From: Planctomycetota bacterium
Lineage (GTDB): Bacteria; Planctomycetota; Phycisphaerae; SM23-33
Assembly (NCBI GenBank): GCA_021160865.1
Contig: JAGHBS010000089.1
Location: 1 to 5,931, forward strand
Length of the DNA: 5,931 nucleotides
Direction: 5' to 3'
Part shown: positions 1 through 5,931 of the stretch, piece after piece
How the letters are laid out: each line of letters starts with the position of its first letter
How positions within the stretch are numbered: the stretch's first letter is position 1
Program-made: the position numbers and the translations under genes
Notes under the pieces: generated by a model
Database searches by the model: none
What the model was told of the DNA's origin: nothing
Seen by the model: only the letters and a program-made list of their open reading frames with translations

Positions 1-136
1 AACCACCAAACAAGCAAAAGTGGATAGAAAAAAGACGACTTCGCAGAAAAAACCATCCGCCACCAAGAAATCTTCCACGAAGACTAATACATCTAAACGA
101 ACCTCTCGTCGAGGAAGAACAACACACAGCAGCTAA
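1..136 (+). CDS. 3' end of an unidentified gene with a Lys/Arg/Thr/Ser-rich C-terminal tail
   Basis: An open frame enters from the left edge (first full codon at position 2) and ends at TAA 134-136, leaving 44 residues. Of these, 15 are Lys or Arg, 19 are Thr or Ser, and only one is acidic. Clusters such as KKTTSQKKPSATKK and SKRTSRRGRTT give a low-complexity, probably disordered, strongly basic tail. Such tails usually bind nucleic acid or ribosomes and occur on histone H1-like and HU-like proteins, RNA helicases, topoisomerases and some ribosomal or translation factors. No folded domain is inside the window, so the family cannot be named. The other two forward frames are closed by stops early on, and the composition looks like a real protein tail. 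It lies upstream of the membrane protein gene, separated by 150 bp. Confidence 0.66.
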   Translation, partial: TTKQAKVDRKKTTSQKKPSATKKSSTKTNTSKRTSRRGRTTHSS

Positions 137-138
137 AA

Positions 139-199
139 CGTTCTCACCTCCCGTTATTATACTACCTGCAATTGAGAGAAGCAGGAATTGATGAGAACG
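139..199. repeat. Nested inverted repeat in the intergenic region
   Basis: CGTTCTCA at 139-146 is matched perfectly by its reverse complement TGAGAACG at 192-199. Nested inside are CCTGC at 165-169 and GCAGG at 181-185, which can pair across an 11-nt loop. The outer arms start three bases after the stop codon of the upstream gene. No run of T follows the right arm, so it does not look like a classical intrinsic terminator. It could be a leader structure of the downstream gene, a protein-binding site, or chance; an 8-bp match at this spacing is not rare enough to exclude chance. Confidence 0.4.
158..163 (+). promoter_or_regulatory. Possible -10 element upstream of the membrane protein gene
   Basis: TATACT at 158-163 matches five of six positions of the sigma-70 -10 consensus, in the only sizeable gap upstream of the membrane protein gene. 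No TTGACA-like hexamer lies 16 to 18 bases upstream; the bases there are AAAACG-like. If used, transcription would start near 170 and give a leader of about 117 nt containing the right part of the inverted repeat. Weak, reported as the best candidate only. Confidence 0.22.
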
Positions 200-286
200 A
201 TACTATCGAAAGGAAGGAAGGGCTTTGCTGCTCCAATTCAAGCATTCCATTGATTACTATGCACGGTAAAGGTACATTCATTCACA

Positions 287-2977
287 ATGACCGACTTCAA
301 AATTGAGGACATTTCAGTATCTAACCATTCAGGGCAATCCCCTTTGAGATGGATTGCAGTTGCTGGGATAATCTTCTTAGCGACCATCGTTGCATGCAAT
401 AAGGTCTGGACGTTCGATGCATTCTGGCACCTCAAGAGTGGTCAATGGATGCTCGAAAATCACAAAATCCTCCAGTACGACCCCTTCAGTACGCCCGAAT
501 CGCCTGACGGTCAGCCTACAAAATGGGTAAACGTGCACTGGTTCTTCCAGATAATAGTAGGATGTTTTTACAGCCTTGGGGGATTTGCCGGGCTGGTCAT
601 CCTTAAGATGGTTGCCTTTGCTGCTACCTTGACAATATTTGCATTATGGTTTCGCAACCGAGTTAGCCCTGCCTGGTTGATGCTCACAGGGGTTTGGATC
701 ATCTTATCGTGCGAGGGGAGGGTACGTGTCAGGCCTGAAATCTTCACCTTCGCCCTGCTAATGACAACGATGGTAATACTCGAATCAGTCCGCAAGGGGG
801 GAAACATCAAACGACTATGGTGGCTTGTACCAATCAATATCGCCTGGGTGAACATGCACGGATTGTTCGTCGTGGGCGTGATAGTTATGTGGTCTGCAAT
901 AATAGGAGCATTGATTGACCGTGGATTGGGTAGAGAAACTGCAGGCAGATTAGCAACAGGAAAGGCAATCGTCATCGCAATAATTGCTACGGGGGCGTGT
1001 TTTGTTAGTCCCTGGCCAGTTGAAGCTGCATTGCATCCACTTATATTACAAACGCGTATCAGTGGAAAACAAGCAGCCTACACCTTCGGCGTATCAGAAT
1101 TTAGACCAACTTACACGATAAATCCGTTCAAAAACGTTGCAACATTATCAGCGATGTTGATGGGGCTTGCCGTCCTTGATGTAATGCATCTTCGCTGGCG
1201 AAAGGTACCATTGGGGCATCTGGTATGGTTCGGCTGCTTTGCTACCCTGGCGATATTGGCAATTAGAAATGTAATGCTCTTTGCAATACCTGCGGGTTTC
1301 TTACTTACTACCTACGGCGGAGAAACAATCAGGCGAATCGCTCAGCAACATCGGAAACTCAGCAAAATTAGCCTGCCTGCAACAATTATAATGACCCTGA
1401 TAATCGCCGGTATCGCCTTCGAATACGCCACCGAAGCAGTGTACAGATGGGAAAAACGCAATGCCTGCAGATTTGGATTCGGACTGGCTAAGAACATCCA
1501 TCCCATCAAAATGGCAAAATGGCTTGGGAAGGTCAATCTCAGCGGCGACATCCTTCCGCTGGATTTCGGCAACGGTGGGGTATTTATTTGCTACAGTTGG
1601 CCTCGCAGGCAAGTATGGATGGACGGCAGACTTGAACTTCATTCCTTGAAACGATTTCTCGAACTGCAGAAGATTAACCGCAAACTTCTATCGCCTCTCC
1701 AGGCTGCTGATCCAATTGAAACTCCCTTACCGCCAACGGCTCGGTTCTTCGTAGTATCAGCCGATGATACCAAACACATCGAATCGCTAAATAATTCCCC
1801 ACGCTTCAAATTAATCTATGTAGATACCACCGCAGTTTGCTTCGCACGAGTTGCGATGGAAGGTGAGAAAAACGCTGACCTACTACGAAGCTGGGACTTG
1901 CAGGAAAACTTACCACCAGCAAATCTTGATGAATACGATCTGCCATTACCATTAGACCTTTCAAAGCCATTACTTAAAGATGCCGAAACGGCACGAAAGT
2001 GGTATCGTCAAAACGTTCCTGCGCTCCACTGGCAAATGGGAGCTATTCTCTATAGTCTGGGACTTGACGATCTTGCTATACGCTACCTGACGGTGGCAAA
2101 TCAACTCAAACTGCGTGAGCCAATCTCCCGTGTCGGATTGCTTGCCCAATCGTGCCAACGGCTCAGTGAGTATCGCCCCATCGAGCCAATCTTCCAGCCG
2201 GGATGCGATCTGCCCGTTGATCCCAACCTGACAAGGGCGCTTGCATTATATCAAACGATGAACCTATCCGACCTGCGAGAAACGCAGGCACAGGTATTCG
2301 CTCTTACCCGCGTCAGGGCATTGATAAAAGGACGTCAAATCGACGCTGCCTTCCAAGCAATGAAGCAATACCTTGATAATCTTCCCATTCCTCAACGATG
2401 GCAGCCTTCAACCGATGCCCTACAGGTTCGCGATTCGATTAAATCGGCTTATGAAGCTGCCCAGGCCAGACGAAAAGAGTTCAATCTCAAAGGTCTGCTA
2501 CCTATGGAGCGAGCATTGTTGCTTCTTCGTAAGGATGTCGGATTGATAGATGCTGCTATTGCTGAGTTAGAATCCGCAAGGTCGCTGCCTCTACGTGGGA
2601 AAATGCTCCTCGGCGATTTATATCTTCGAAAAGGGTTAGTAAAGAAGGCAAGGGAAATCTACAATACGCTAACGAACAAATCGCACTGGTCAATCTTGAT
2701 GAGGCAGGGGCTTTGCTGCTGGGCTGAAGGAAAATTATCAGCTGCTGAAAACCTCCTAACCAAAGCTGTCAAAGCCAATCCTTCAAGACCCGAACCATTA
2801 GTTTATCTAACCTGGTTCTATGAGCAATTTGGACATTACAAATCTGCCATTAATCTTATTAGCAATTATACGCTGCCCCCCGATGCTGACCGTGAAAGCC
2901 CACCATTCAATCTGCTCAGACAAATAGCAGCAAGGTTGAAAATCAGGGGATTTCAATTTCAAACATCTTTGAAATGA
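287..2977 (+). CDS. Polytopic membrane protein with GT-C glycosyltransferase-like N-terminal region and C-terminal TPR-like domain
   Basis: This 896-residue protein has a hydrophobic N-terminal region with about ten or more membrane segments (roughly residues 21-40, 85-122, 128-143, 152-166, 177-211, 226-244, 284-302, 309-343, 363-382). The first external loop carries FDAFWHLKSGQW (43-54) and DPFS (65-68), then H84-W85. This layout resembles a widespread, mostly uncharacterised family resembling RgtA/B/C/D-like GT-C glycosyltransferases, in which an acidic residue of that loop is catalytic; D44 and D65 are candidates. Residues 427-448 hold the family's GG...DGR signature (G430, G431, D446-G447-R448) in a soluble segment. 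Residues about 575-860 contain helical pairs typical of TPRs, clearest at 579-610, 774-800, 802-837 and 838-860. Transfer of a lipid-linked sugar is inferred, not shown. ATG 287 is the only plausible start: an in-frame TGA lies at 251 with no usual start codon between. Its ribosome site is weak (AAAGG at 268-272, 14 nt away). Confidence 0.85.
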   Translation: MTDFKIEDISVSNHSGQSPLRWIAVAGIIFLATIVACNKVWTFDAFWHLKSGQWMLENHKILQYDPFSTPESPDGQPTKWVNVHWFFQIIVGCFYSLGGFAGLVILKMVAFAATLTIFALWFRNRVSPAWLMLTGVWIILSCEGRVRVRPEIFTFALLMTTMVILESVRKGGNIKRLWWLVPINIAWVNMHGLFVVGVIVMWSAIIGALIDRGLGRETAGRLATGKAIVIAIIATGACFVSPWPVEAALHPLILQTRISGKQAAYTFGVSEFRPTYTINPFKNVATLSAMLMGLAVLDVMHLRWRKVPLGHLVWFGCFATLAILAIRNVMLFAIPAGFLLTTYGGETIRRIAQQHRKLSKISLPATIIMTLIIAGIAFEYATEAVYRWEKRNACRFGFGLAKNIHPIKMAKWLGKVNLSGDILPLDFGNGGVFICYSWPRRQVWMDGRLELHSLKRFLELQKINRKLLSPLQAADPIETPLPPTARFFVVSADDTKHIESLNNSPRFKLIYVDTTAVCFARVAMEGEKNADLLRSWDLQENLPPANLDEYDLPLPLDLSKPLLKDAETARKWYRQNVPALHWQMGAILYSLGLDDLAIRYLTVANQLKLREPISRVGLLAQSCQRLSEYRPIEPIFQPGCDLPVDPNLTRALALYQTMNLSDLRETQAQVFALTRVRALIKGRQIDAAFQAMKQYLDNLPIPQRWQPSTDALQVRDSIKSAYEAAQARRKEFNLKGLLPMERALLLLRKDVGLIDAAIAELESARSLPLRGKMLLGDLYLRKGLVKKAREIYNTLTNKSHWSILMRQGLCCWAEGKLSAAENLLTKAVKANPSRPEPLVYLTWFYEQFGHYKSAINLISNYTLPPDADRESPPFNLLRQIAARLKIRGFQFQTSLK
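2956..2975 (+). other. Perfect AT-rich hairpin over the stop codon of the membrane protein gene
   Basis: ATTTCAAA at 2956-2963 pairs fully with TTTGAAAT at 2968-2975 across the four-base loop CATC, giving an 8-bp stem that takes in the first base of the TGA stop. The stem is AT-rich (one G-C pair) and no T-run follows, so efficient intrinsic termination is unlikely. It may slow 3' exonucleases or have no function. The pairing is certain; any role is inference. Confidence 0.4.
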
Positions 2978-3035
2978 CTATACCAATTACACAATCCAAG
3001 AGATTAAAATGGGAACTCATATATGCTTTTATTCC

Positions 3036-3051
3036 ACAATACGACAATACG
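3036..3051 (+). repeat. 8-bp tandem direct repeat in the intergenic gap
   Basis: ACAATACG occurs twice back to back (3036-3043 and 3044-3051), ending 23 bases before the preferred start of the exported protein gene. With two copies only, it may be a small duplication or a site for a dimeric regulator. No further copies were noticed in the window. Confidence 0.45.
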
Positions 3052-3061
3052 AAGTCAAGCA

Positions 3062-3067
3062 AAGGGA
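3062..3067 (+). promoter_or_regulatory. Ribosome binding site that favours the start at 3075
   Basis: AAGGGA at 3062-3067 sits 7 nt before ATG 3075, good Shine-Dalgarno spacing. It is only 1 nt before the alternative ATG 3069, and far downstream of ATG 3009. It is the main sequence argument for the start at 3075. Confidence 0.55.
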
Positions 3068-3074
3068 AATGGCT

Positions 3075-4457
3075 ATGAAAATAATGGCTGCAACGATAAC
3101 GGTAATGTTGGCAATTAGTACGCCAATCGTCTCTGGCCAGGGAGAAAATGTCAAATCCTCTGATAATTCACACAGGAAGCCAACCACCATACCAACGGTA
3201 AAACTGGCTACTCGCTACACTGATAGTATTCATGGCTTCTCGCTTTGTCCACCAGCAGGGACAGTGCGAATCAGGCGTAGTTCGACGCGTCGATTAGTCG
3301 GCTGGATTCTTCGTGATAAAACTACTGGTGCAATCAGGTGGTCGTTAAACGTCATGCAGATTGTTCACACACCTTCCAAGCTGCCCCTTTCGCAATTAGC
3401 CAAGCAGACTGCTGAGGCACTGAAGGTAACCAACAATTTCCATGTTCAGAAAACCCGCATCACTGTCGTTGCGGGCAAGGCTGCTATGGATTTTCAGGGT
3501 ATATGGAAGGGAGCCTTTCAACTCTGGCGACGACAATGCTGGATACTCACCAAACCGCAACTGTACCTAATCATAGAGATTTCAGGGCCGTTGACAGATA
3601 AAGATAAGATGAACGCTGTCTTTGATGCAGTTCTTGACACCCTTGATATATTTGATCCGAGCGAAGTTATTGCTCGATATAAGAAAAATCTCGCACGGGG
3701 TGCAAAGATACTTGATAGACTCACCGATACGAAACTCCAATCTGTACTGATGAGCAAGCCTCTTTATTGGAAGGTCGCCCTCAAAGGCAAAGTTATTGGA
3801 ATGCTCGTACTGACTGAGAATTTCACCACGCGGGATAAGGTCAAAGGGATATTAATCATTCGCAAAGGTGTCTTAAAAATCCCCGAGCAACCGCGACGAC
3901 TGACGTACGAAGAGTTCTTCAGCAGCACCGATCGTACCTTCGAACGATGGAAACAGATAACCATTGACGGCCAAGGTAAATCCGCCACCAAATCAATCGT
4001 AGAGGGGATAAAACAAAACGATCTTATTGCAGTAAATTATCAGGCACCCTCTCGACCCTCCAGACTTCATAAGAAGCGGATTCCTCAAAGTATCTACCCA
4101 TCTTATTTACCGCAGGCGCTTGGAGTAATCATCATAAGATTACTCGATTTAACCAAGCCGGAAGCCTATGGCTTTGCAATGTACGACGTCATCGCCAATG
4201 ATTTTATTCCTCGCACGATAGAGGTTATTGGAAATGAAACCATTACCCTCTCGGCGAGGGAGTTCCGAACCATCCATCTAACCGATCAAATGGGGCAAAA
4301 TGAACCTTTGTTGAATCTCTGGGTAGATAATAACGGCCTGCCAGTTCGCATGGAAGCAGCTGGTGGCGTGATAATCGAACGAGCCAGTAGGAGATACATA
4401 ACCACGCGCTTTGCTCAAGAATTGCTCGAATTGAACAAGCTTGCAGGAGGAAAATGA
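3075..4457 (+). CDS. Exported protein of unknown function with N-terminal signal peptide
   Basis: The preferred product is 460 residues and begins MKIMAATITVMLAIS, a textbook signal peptide (basic n-region, hydrophobic 3-19, likely cleavage near VSG-Q at 21/22). The longer frame from ATG 3009 adds 22 hydrophilic residues before this peptide and lacks a well-placed ribosome site. Residues about 48-195 (opening YTDSIHGFSLCPPAG, then strands and a helix around 104-117) recall small alpha/beta lipoprotein or periplasmic folds of the PsbP/DUF1795 type. Residues about 335-440 recall a beta-rich DUF3108-like segment, with NLWVDNNGLPVRME at 414-427. Both comparisons are by style only. No catalytic motif was recognised. 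Only two cysteines, C58 and C155, are present, and there is no lipobox Cys at the signal peptide end, so it is probably soluble in the periplasm or secreted. It follows the membrane protein gene by 97 bp and precedes trxB by one base, which suggests an operon. Confidence 0.8.
   Translation: MKIMAATITVMLAISTPIVSGQGENVKSSDNSHRKPTTIPTVKLATRYTDSIHGFSLCPPAGTVRIRRSSTRRLVGWILRDKTTGAIRWSLNVMQIVHTPSKLPLSQLAKQTAEALKVTNNFHVQKTRITVVAGKAAMDFQGIWKGAFQLWRRQCWILTKPQLYLIIEISGPLTDKDKMNAVFDAVLDTLDIFDPSEVIARYKKNLARGAKILDRLTDTKLQSVLMSKPLYWKVALKGKVIGMLVLTENFTTRDKVKGILIIRKGVLKIPEQPRRLTYEEFFSSTDRTFERWKQITIDGQGKSATKSIVEGIKQNDLIAVNYQAPSRPSRLHKKRIPQSIYPSYLPQALGVIIIRLLDLTKPEAYGFAMYDVIANDFIPRTIEVIGNETITLSAREFRTIHLTDQMGQNEPLLNLWVDNNGLPVRMEAAGGVIIERASRRYITTRFAQELLELNKLAGGK
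4445..4450 (+). promoter_or_regulatory. Ideal Shine-Dalgarno site for trxB, inside the preceding gene
   Basis: AGGAGG at 4445-4450 is the full consensus and lies 8 nt before ATG 4459. It overlaps the last codons of the exported protein gene (Ala-Gly-Gly-Lys), so ribosomes finishing that gene uncover and reuse the site. This fixes the trxB start at 4459 and argues against the in-frame TTG at 4441, which lies upstream of the site. Confidence 0.88.
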
Positions 4458-4458
4458 C

Positions 4459-5502
4459 ATGCCCCAGAATGAAATTTATGACATAGCCATCATCGGAGCA
4501 GGTCCTGCCGGTTTATCAGCAGCCCTTTATGCCGGTCGCGACCGACATAAGACAATTCTGCTCGAGAAAGCAGGAATCCCCGGCGGACAGATACTACTGA
4601 CAGAACGAATTGAGAACTACCCAGGCTATGAAACCATAAGCGGATTTGAACTCATCAGCAAGATGCAAAAACAGGTCGAATCGCTTGGCGTCGAGATAAC
4701 CACATCTTCGCAGGTAACCGCCTTGCATCGTCGCAATGAACAGGACAACGTCTTTGAAATTCAGGTCAATAATGGTGAAAAGGTCTATCTTGCCCGTACT
4801 GTTATTCTTTCTTCAGGAAGCGATTATCGCAAACTCGGCGTGCCGGGCGAAGATTTGATGCGAAAAGCCACCCGCGTCTCGTATTGTGCAACCTGCGATG
4901 GTGCATTCTACAAAGATAAAGCCGTTTTGACCGTCGGGGGTGGAAACACCGCAGTTGAAGACACCATCTACCTGGCTGAACGGTTTGCAAAGAAGACGAT
5001 TCTCATACATCGTCGAAAGGAATTTCGTGCCGAGAAGGTCCTTGTTGACGAACTTTACCAAAAGGCAAAAGAACACAATATCGAGATAAAACTCCCTTAT
5101 GTACTGGTGGAAATCGTGCCAACTGCCGATAAGAACGAAATTGATCACGTTGTAATCGAGAATGTCGAGACTTCGAAGCGTGAGAAAATCCACGTTGATG
5201 GTGTGTTCATCTTTGCCGGTATGACGCCCAATACTGCCTGGTTGAAAGAGACAGTCAAACTCGACGAATCGGGCTATATTATTTGCGACCCTGCAACGCT
5301 TCAAACTACCTTACCGGGCGTCTTTGTTGCAGGTGATTGTCGCGTCGGTGCACCGATGCAACTGATAACCGCCTGTGCCGATGGCGTCGTCGCTGCCTTG
5401 ATGATTCGGGACTATCTCAAAAATCCTGCCACCTGGCAACAGGCTGCTAAACGAATACCCGCACGTGAACCTCTAACCACGCCTCCTTGTAGTGAATGGT
5501 AG
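4459..5502 (+). CDS. trxB: Thioredoxin reductase (NADPH), FAD-dependent
   Basis: TrxB passes electrons from NADPH through FAD to the disulfide of thioredoxin in the cytoplasm, supporting ribonucleotide reductase and oxidative stress repair. The 347-residue product shows all family marks in order: FAD-binding GAGPAG at 13-18, PGGQ at 41-44, redox-active CATC (C143, C146) in SYCATCDGAF, NADPH-binding GGGNTAVED at 160-168, HRRKEFRA at 184-191 with the arginines that select NADPH over NADH, and the second FAD motif AGD at 291-293. The usual length is about 310-320 residues; here about 25 extra residues follow the last helix, ending PPCSEW with a non-canonical Cys at 344. The start at 4459 is set by the AGGAGG site. 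The gene begins one base after the stop of the exported protein gene, so co-transcription and coupling are likely. Thioredoxin itself is not in the window. A specialised TrxB-like paralogue cannot be excluded, but every residue expected of a true TrxB is present. Confidence 0.96.
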   Translation: MPQNEIYDIAIIGAGPAGLSAALYAGRDRHKTILLEKAGIPGGQILLTERIENYPGYETISGFELISKMQKQVESLGVEITTSSQVTALHRRNEQDNVFEIQVNNGEKVYLARTVILSSGSDYRKLGVPGEDLMRKATRVSYCATCDGAFYKDKAVLTVGGGNTAVEDTIYLAERFAKKTILIHRRKEFRAEKVLVDELYQKAKEHNIEIKLPYVLVEIVPTADKNEIDHVVIENVETSKREKIHVDGVFIFAGMTPNTAWLKETVKLDESGYIICDPATLQTTLPGVFVAGDCRVGAPMQLITACADGVVAALMIRDYLKNPATWQQAAKRIPAREPLTTPPCSEW

Positions 5503-5561
5503 ATATCCGCATATTGCGCACCGTGAATTGATAAGGTGTTGACTATATACGGGTTTTTCAG

Positions 5562-5931
5562 ATGAGCAATTCAAGGAAATATCGCCTGCTGGCAGTTGAT
5601 ATTGATGGTACGCTGCTCAACAGAGGCATGTTGGACGAAGCCGACGTTTCTGCCCTTCACGCTGCTGCTCGCGCAGGCATTATCGTCTGCTTATGTACTG
5701 GACGAAGTTGGCCCGAAGCCAAGCATATTTGGGAGCAATTAGATCTACCCGCCCCGCATGCTCCGGTCATCTGTGCTGGTGGCGCTCTGGTGGCTGAACC
5801 TGATACCGGCAGGACACTTTATAGCAGGGCCTTTACTCGCCACGATGCTCAAGAACTTGCTGAACAGATGCTTCAAATGGGCTATCCAGTAATGGCACTT
5901 GTTGATGCCTGGAGGGAAGGATTTGATTATT
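5562..5931 (+). CDS. HAD-superfamily phosphatase, Cof type, 3' end outside the window
   Basis: The first 123 residues of a gene cut by the right edge are visible. Motif I is DIDGT at 13-17, in which D13 would form the phospho-aspartate and D15 act as general acid/base. Motif II is the Thr of CTGRSW (T46). Both fit the Cof/YidA-like family, which hydrolyses phosphorylated sugars and cofactors in the cytoplasm. The segment after motif II (VICAGGALV, 69-77) matches the family's usual xNGA strand but reads GGA. The C2 cap domain starts after it; motifs III and IV lie beyond the window. Full members are about 260-290 residues, so under half is seen. ATG 5562 is the only usual start codon after the in-frame TAA at 5532-5534. 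No Shine-Dalgarno site is in place, which suggests weak initiation, coupling to trxB or a leaderless message. The substrate cannot be told. Confidence 0.9.
   Translation, partial: MSNSRKYRLLAVDIDGTLLNRGMLDEADVSALHAAARAGIIVCLCTGRSWPEAKHIWEQLDLPAPHAPVICAGGALVAEPDTGRTLYSRAFTRHDAQELAEQMLQMGYPVMALVDAWREGFDY

Noticed and set aside
568..975. Open frame of 135 codons on the - strand inside the membrane protein gene
   Set aside because: It is antisense to membrane segments, and its composition follows from the opposite strand; no independent coding evidence.
1301..1642. Overlapping - strand frames and a + strand frame in the middle of the membrane protein gene
   Set aside because: All overlap a continuous 896-codon frame with family motifs, including the DGR segment; treated as chance frames.
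220..2720. 13-bp sequence GGGCTTTGCTGCT at 220-232 repeated at 2708-2720
   Set aside because: One copy is intergenic and one codes within the TPR region; the match does not extend on either side and no third copy was seen, so likely coincidence.
2969..2997. TTGAAA at 2969-2974 as a -35 for a promoter of the exported protein gene
   Set aside because: No -10-like hexamer occurs 16 to 18 bases downstream; the bases overlap the stop-codon hairpin.
4123..4145. Perfect 8-bp inverted repeat GAGTAATC/GATTACTC with a 7-nt loop
   Set aside because: It lies inside the exported protein coding region and encodes ordinary residues (around GVIIIRLLD); there is no T-run, and one such match in about 6 kb is expected by chance.
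4454..4484. ATG 4454 overlapping the TGA of the exported protein gene as an ATGA coupled start
   Set aside because: It is out of frame with trxB and reaches a stop after ten codons, so it is not a start of trxB; ATG 4459 has the correct frame and ribosome spacing.
4813..5304. Open frame of 163 codons on the - strand inside trxB
   Set aside because: It lies wholly within a gene with all TrxB motifs, shows no recognisable domain, and has no ribosome site or promoter; it is a shadow of the coding strand.
5520..5538. Possible terminator hairpin CACC/GGTG after trxB
   Set aside because: The stem is only 4 bp with an 11-nt loop, and the T-run at 5554-5558 is too far away to form an intrinsic terminator.

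Overview
The window carries five protein-coding genes, all on the + strand: one cut at the left edge, three complete, and one cut at the right edge. No tRNA, rRNA, insertion sequence, phage gene or CRISPR-like repeat array was seen, and the three complete reading frames show no frameshift or internal stop. The organism is a bacterium using the standard code, with a GC content that looks mid-range (high 40s by eye, not computed). A membrane protein with a DPFS-type first loop, a GG...DGR motif and a C-terminal TPR region is a combination often met in Planctomycetota and related environmental bacteria. That placement is only an inference from protein style; no marker gene here proves it.

Layout. 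Positions 1-136 hold the last 44 codons of an unidentified gene ending in a very basic Lys/Arg/Thr/Ser tail. Positions 137-286 are intergenic and contain a nested inverted repeat and a weak promoter-like hexamer. Positions 287-2977 encode an 896-residue polytopic membrane protein (about ten or more membrane segments, GT-C glycosyltransferase-like) fused to a soluble TPR-like domain. After a 97-bp gap, 3075-4457 encodes a 460-residue exported protein of unknown function that has a signal peptide and two cysteines. One base later, 4459-5502 encodes a thioredoxin reductase (trxB) with every expected motif and a short C-terminal extension. After a 59-bp gap, 5562 onward begins a Cof-type HAD phosphatase that runs off the right edge.

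How they work together. The exported protein and trxB are almost certainly co-transcribed and probably translationally coupled, because the trxB ribosome binding site lies inside the last codons of the upstream gene. The membrane protein may share that transcript, since no convincing terminator separates it. The gene set does not match a described system. The membrane protein and the exported protein probably act at the cell envelope, while TrxB and the HAD enzyme are ordinary cytoplasmic housekeeping proteins. I found no convincing new biological system. The most useful leads are the uncharacterised membrane protein/TPR fusion, the two-cysteine exported protein coupled to trxB, and the structured leader upstream of the membrane gene.
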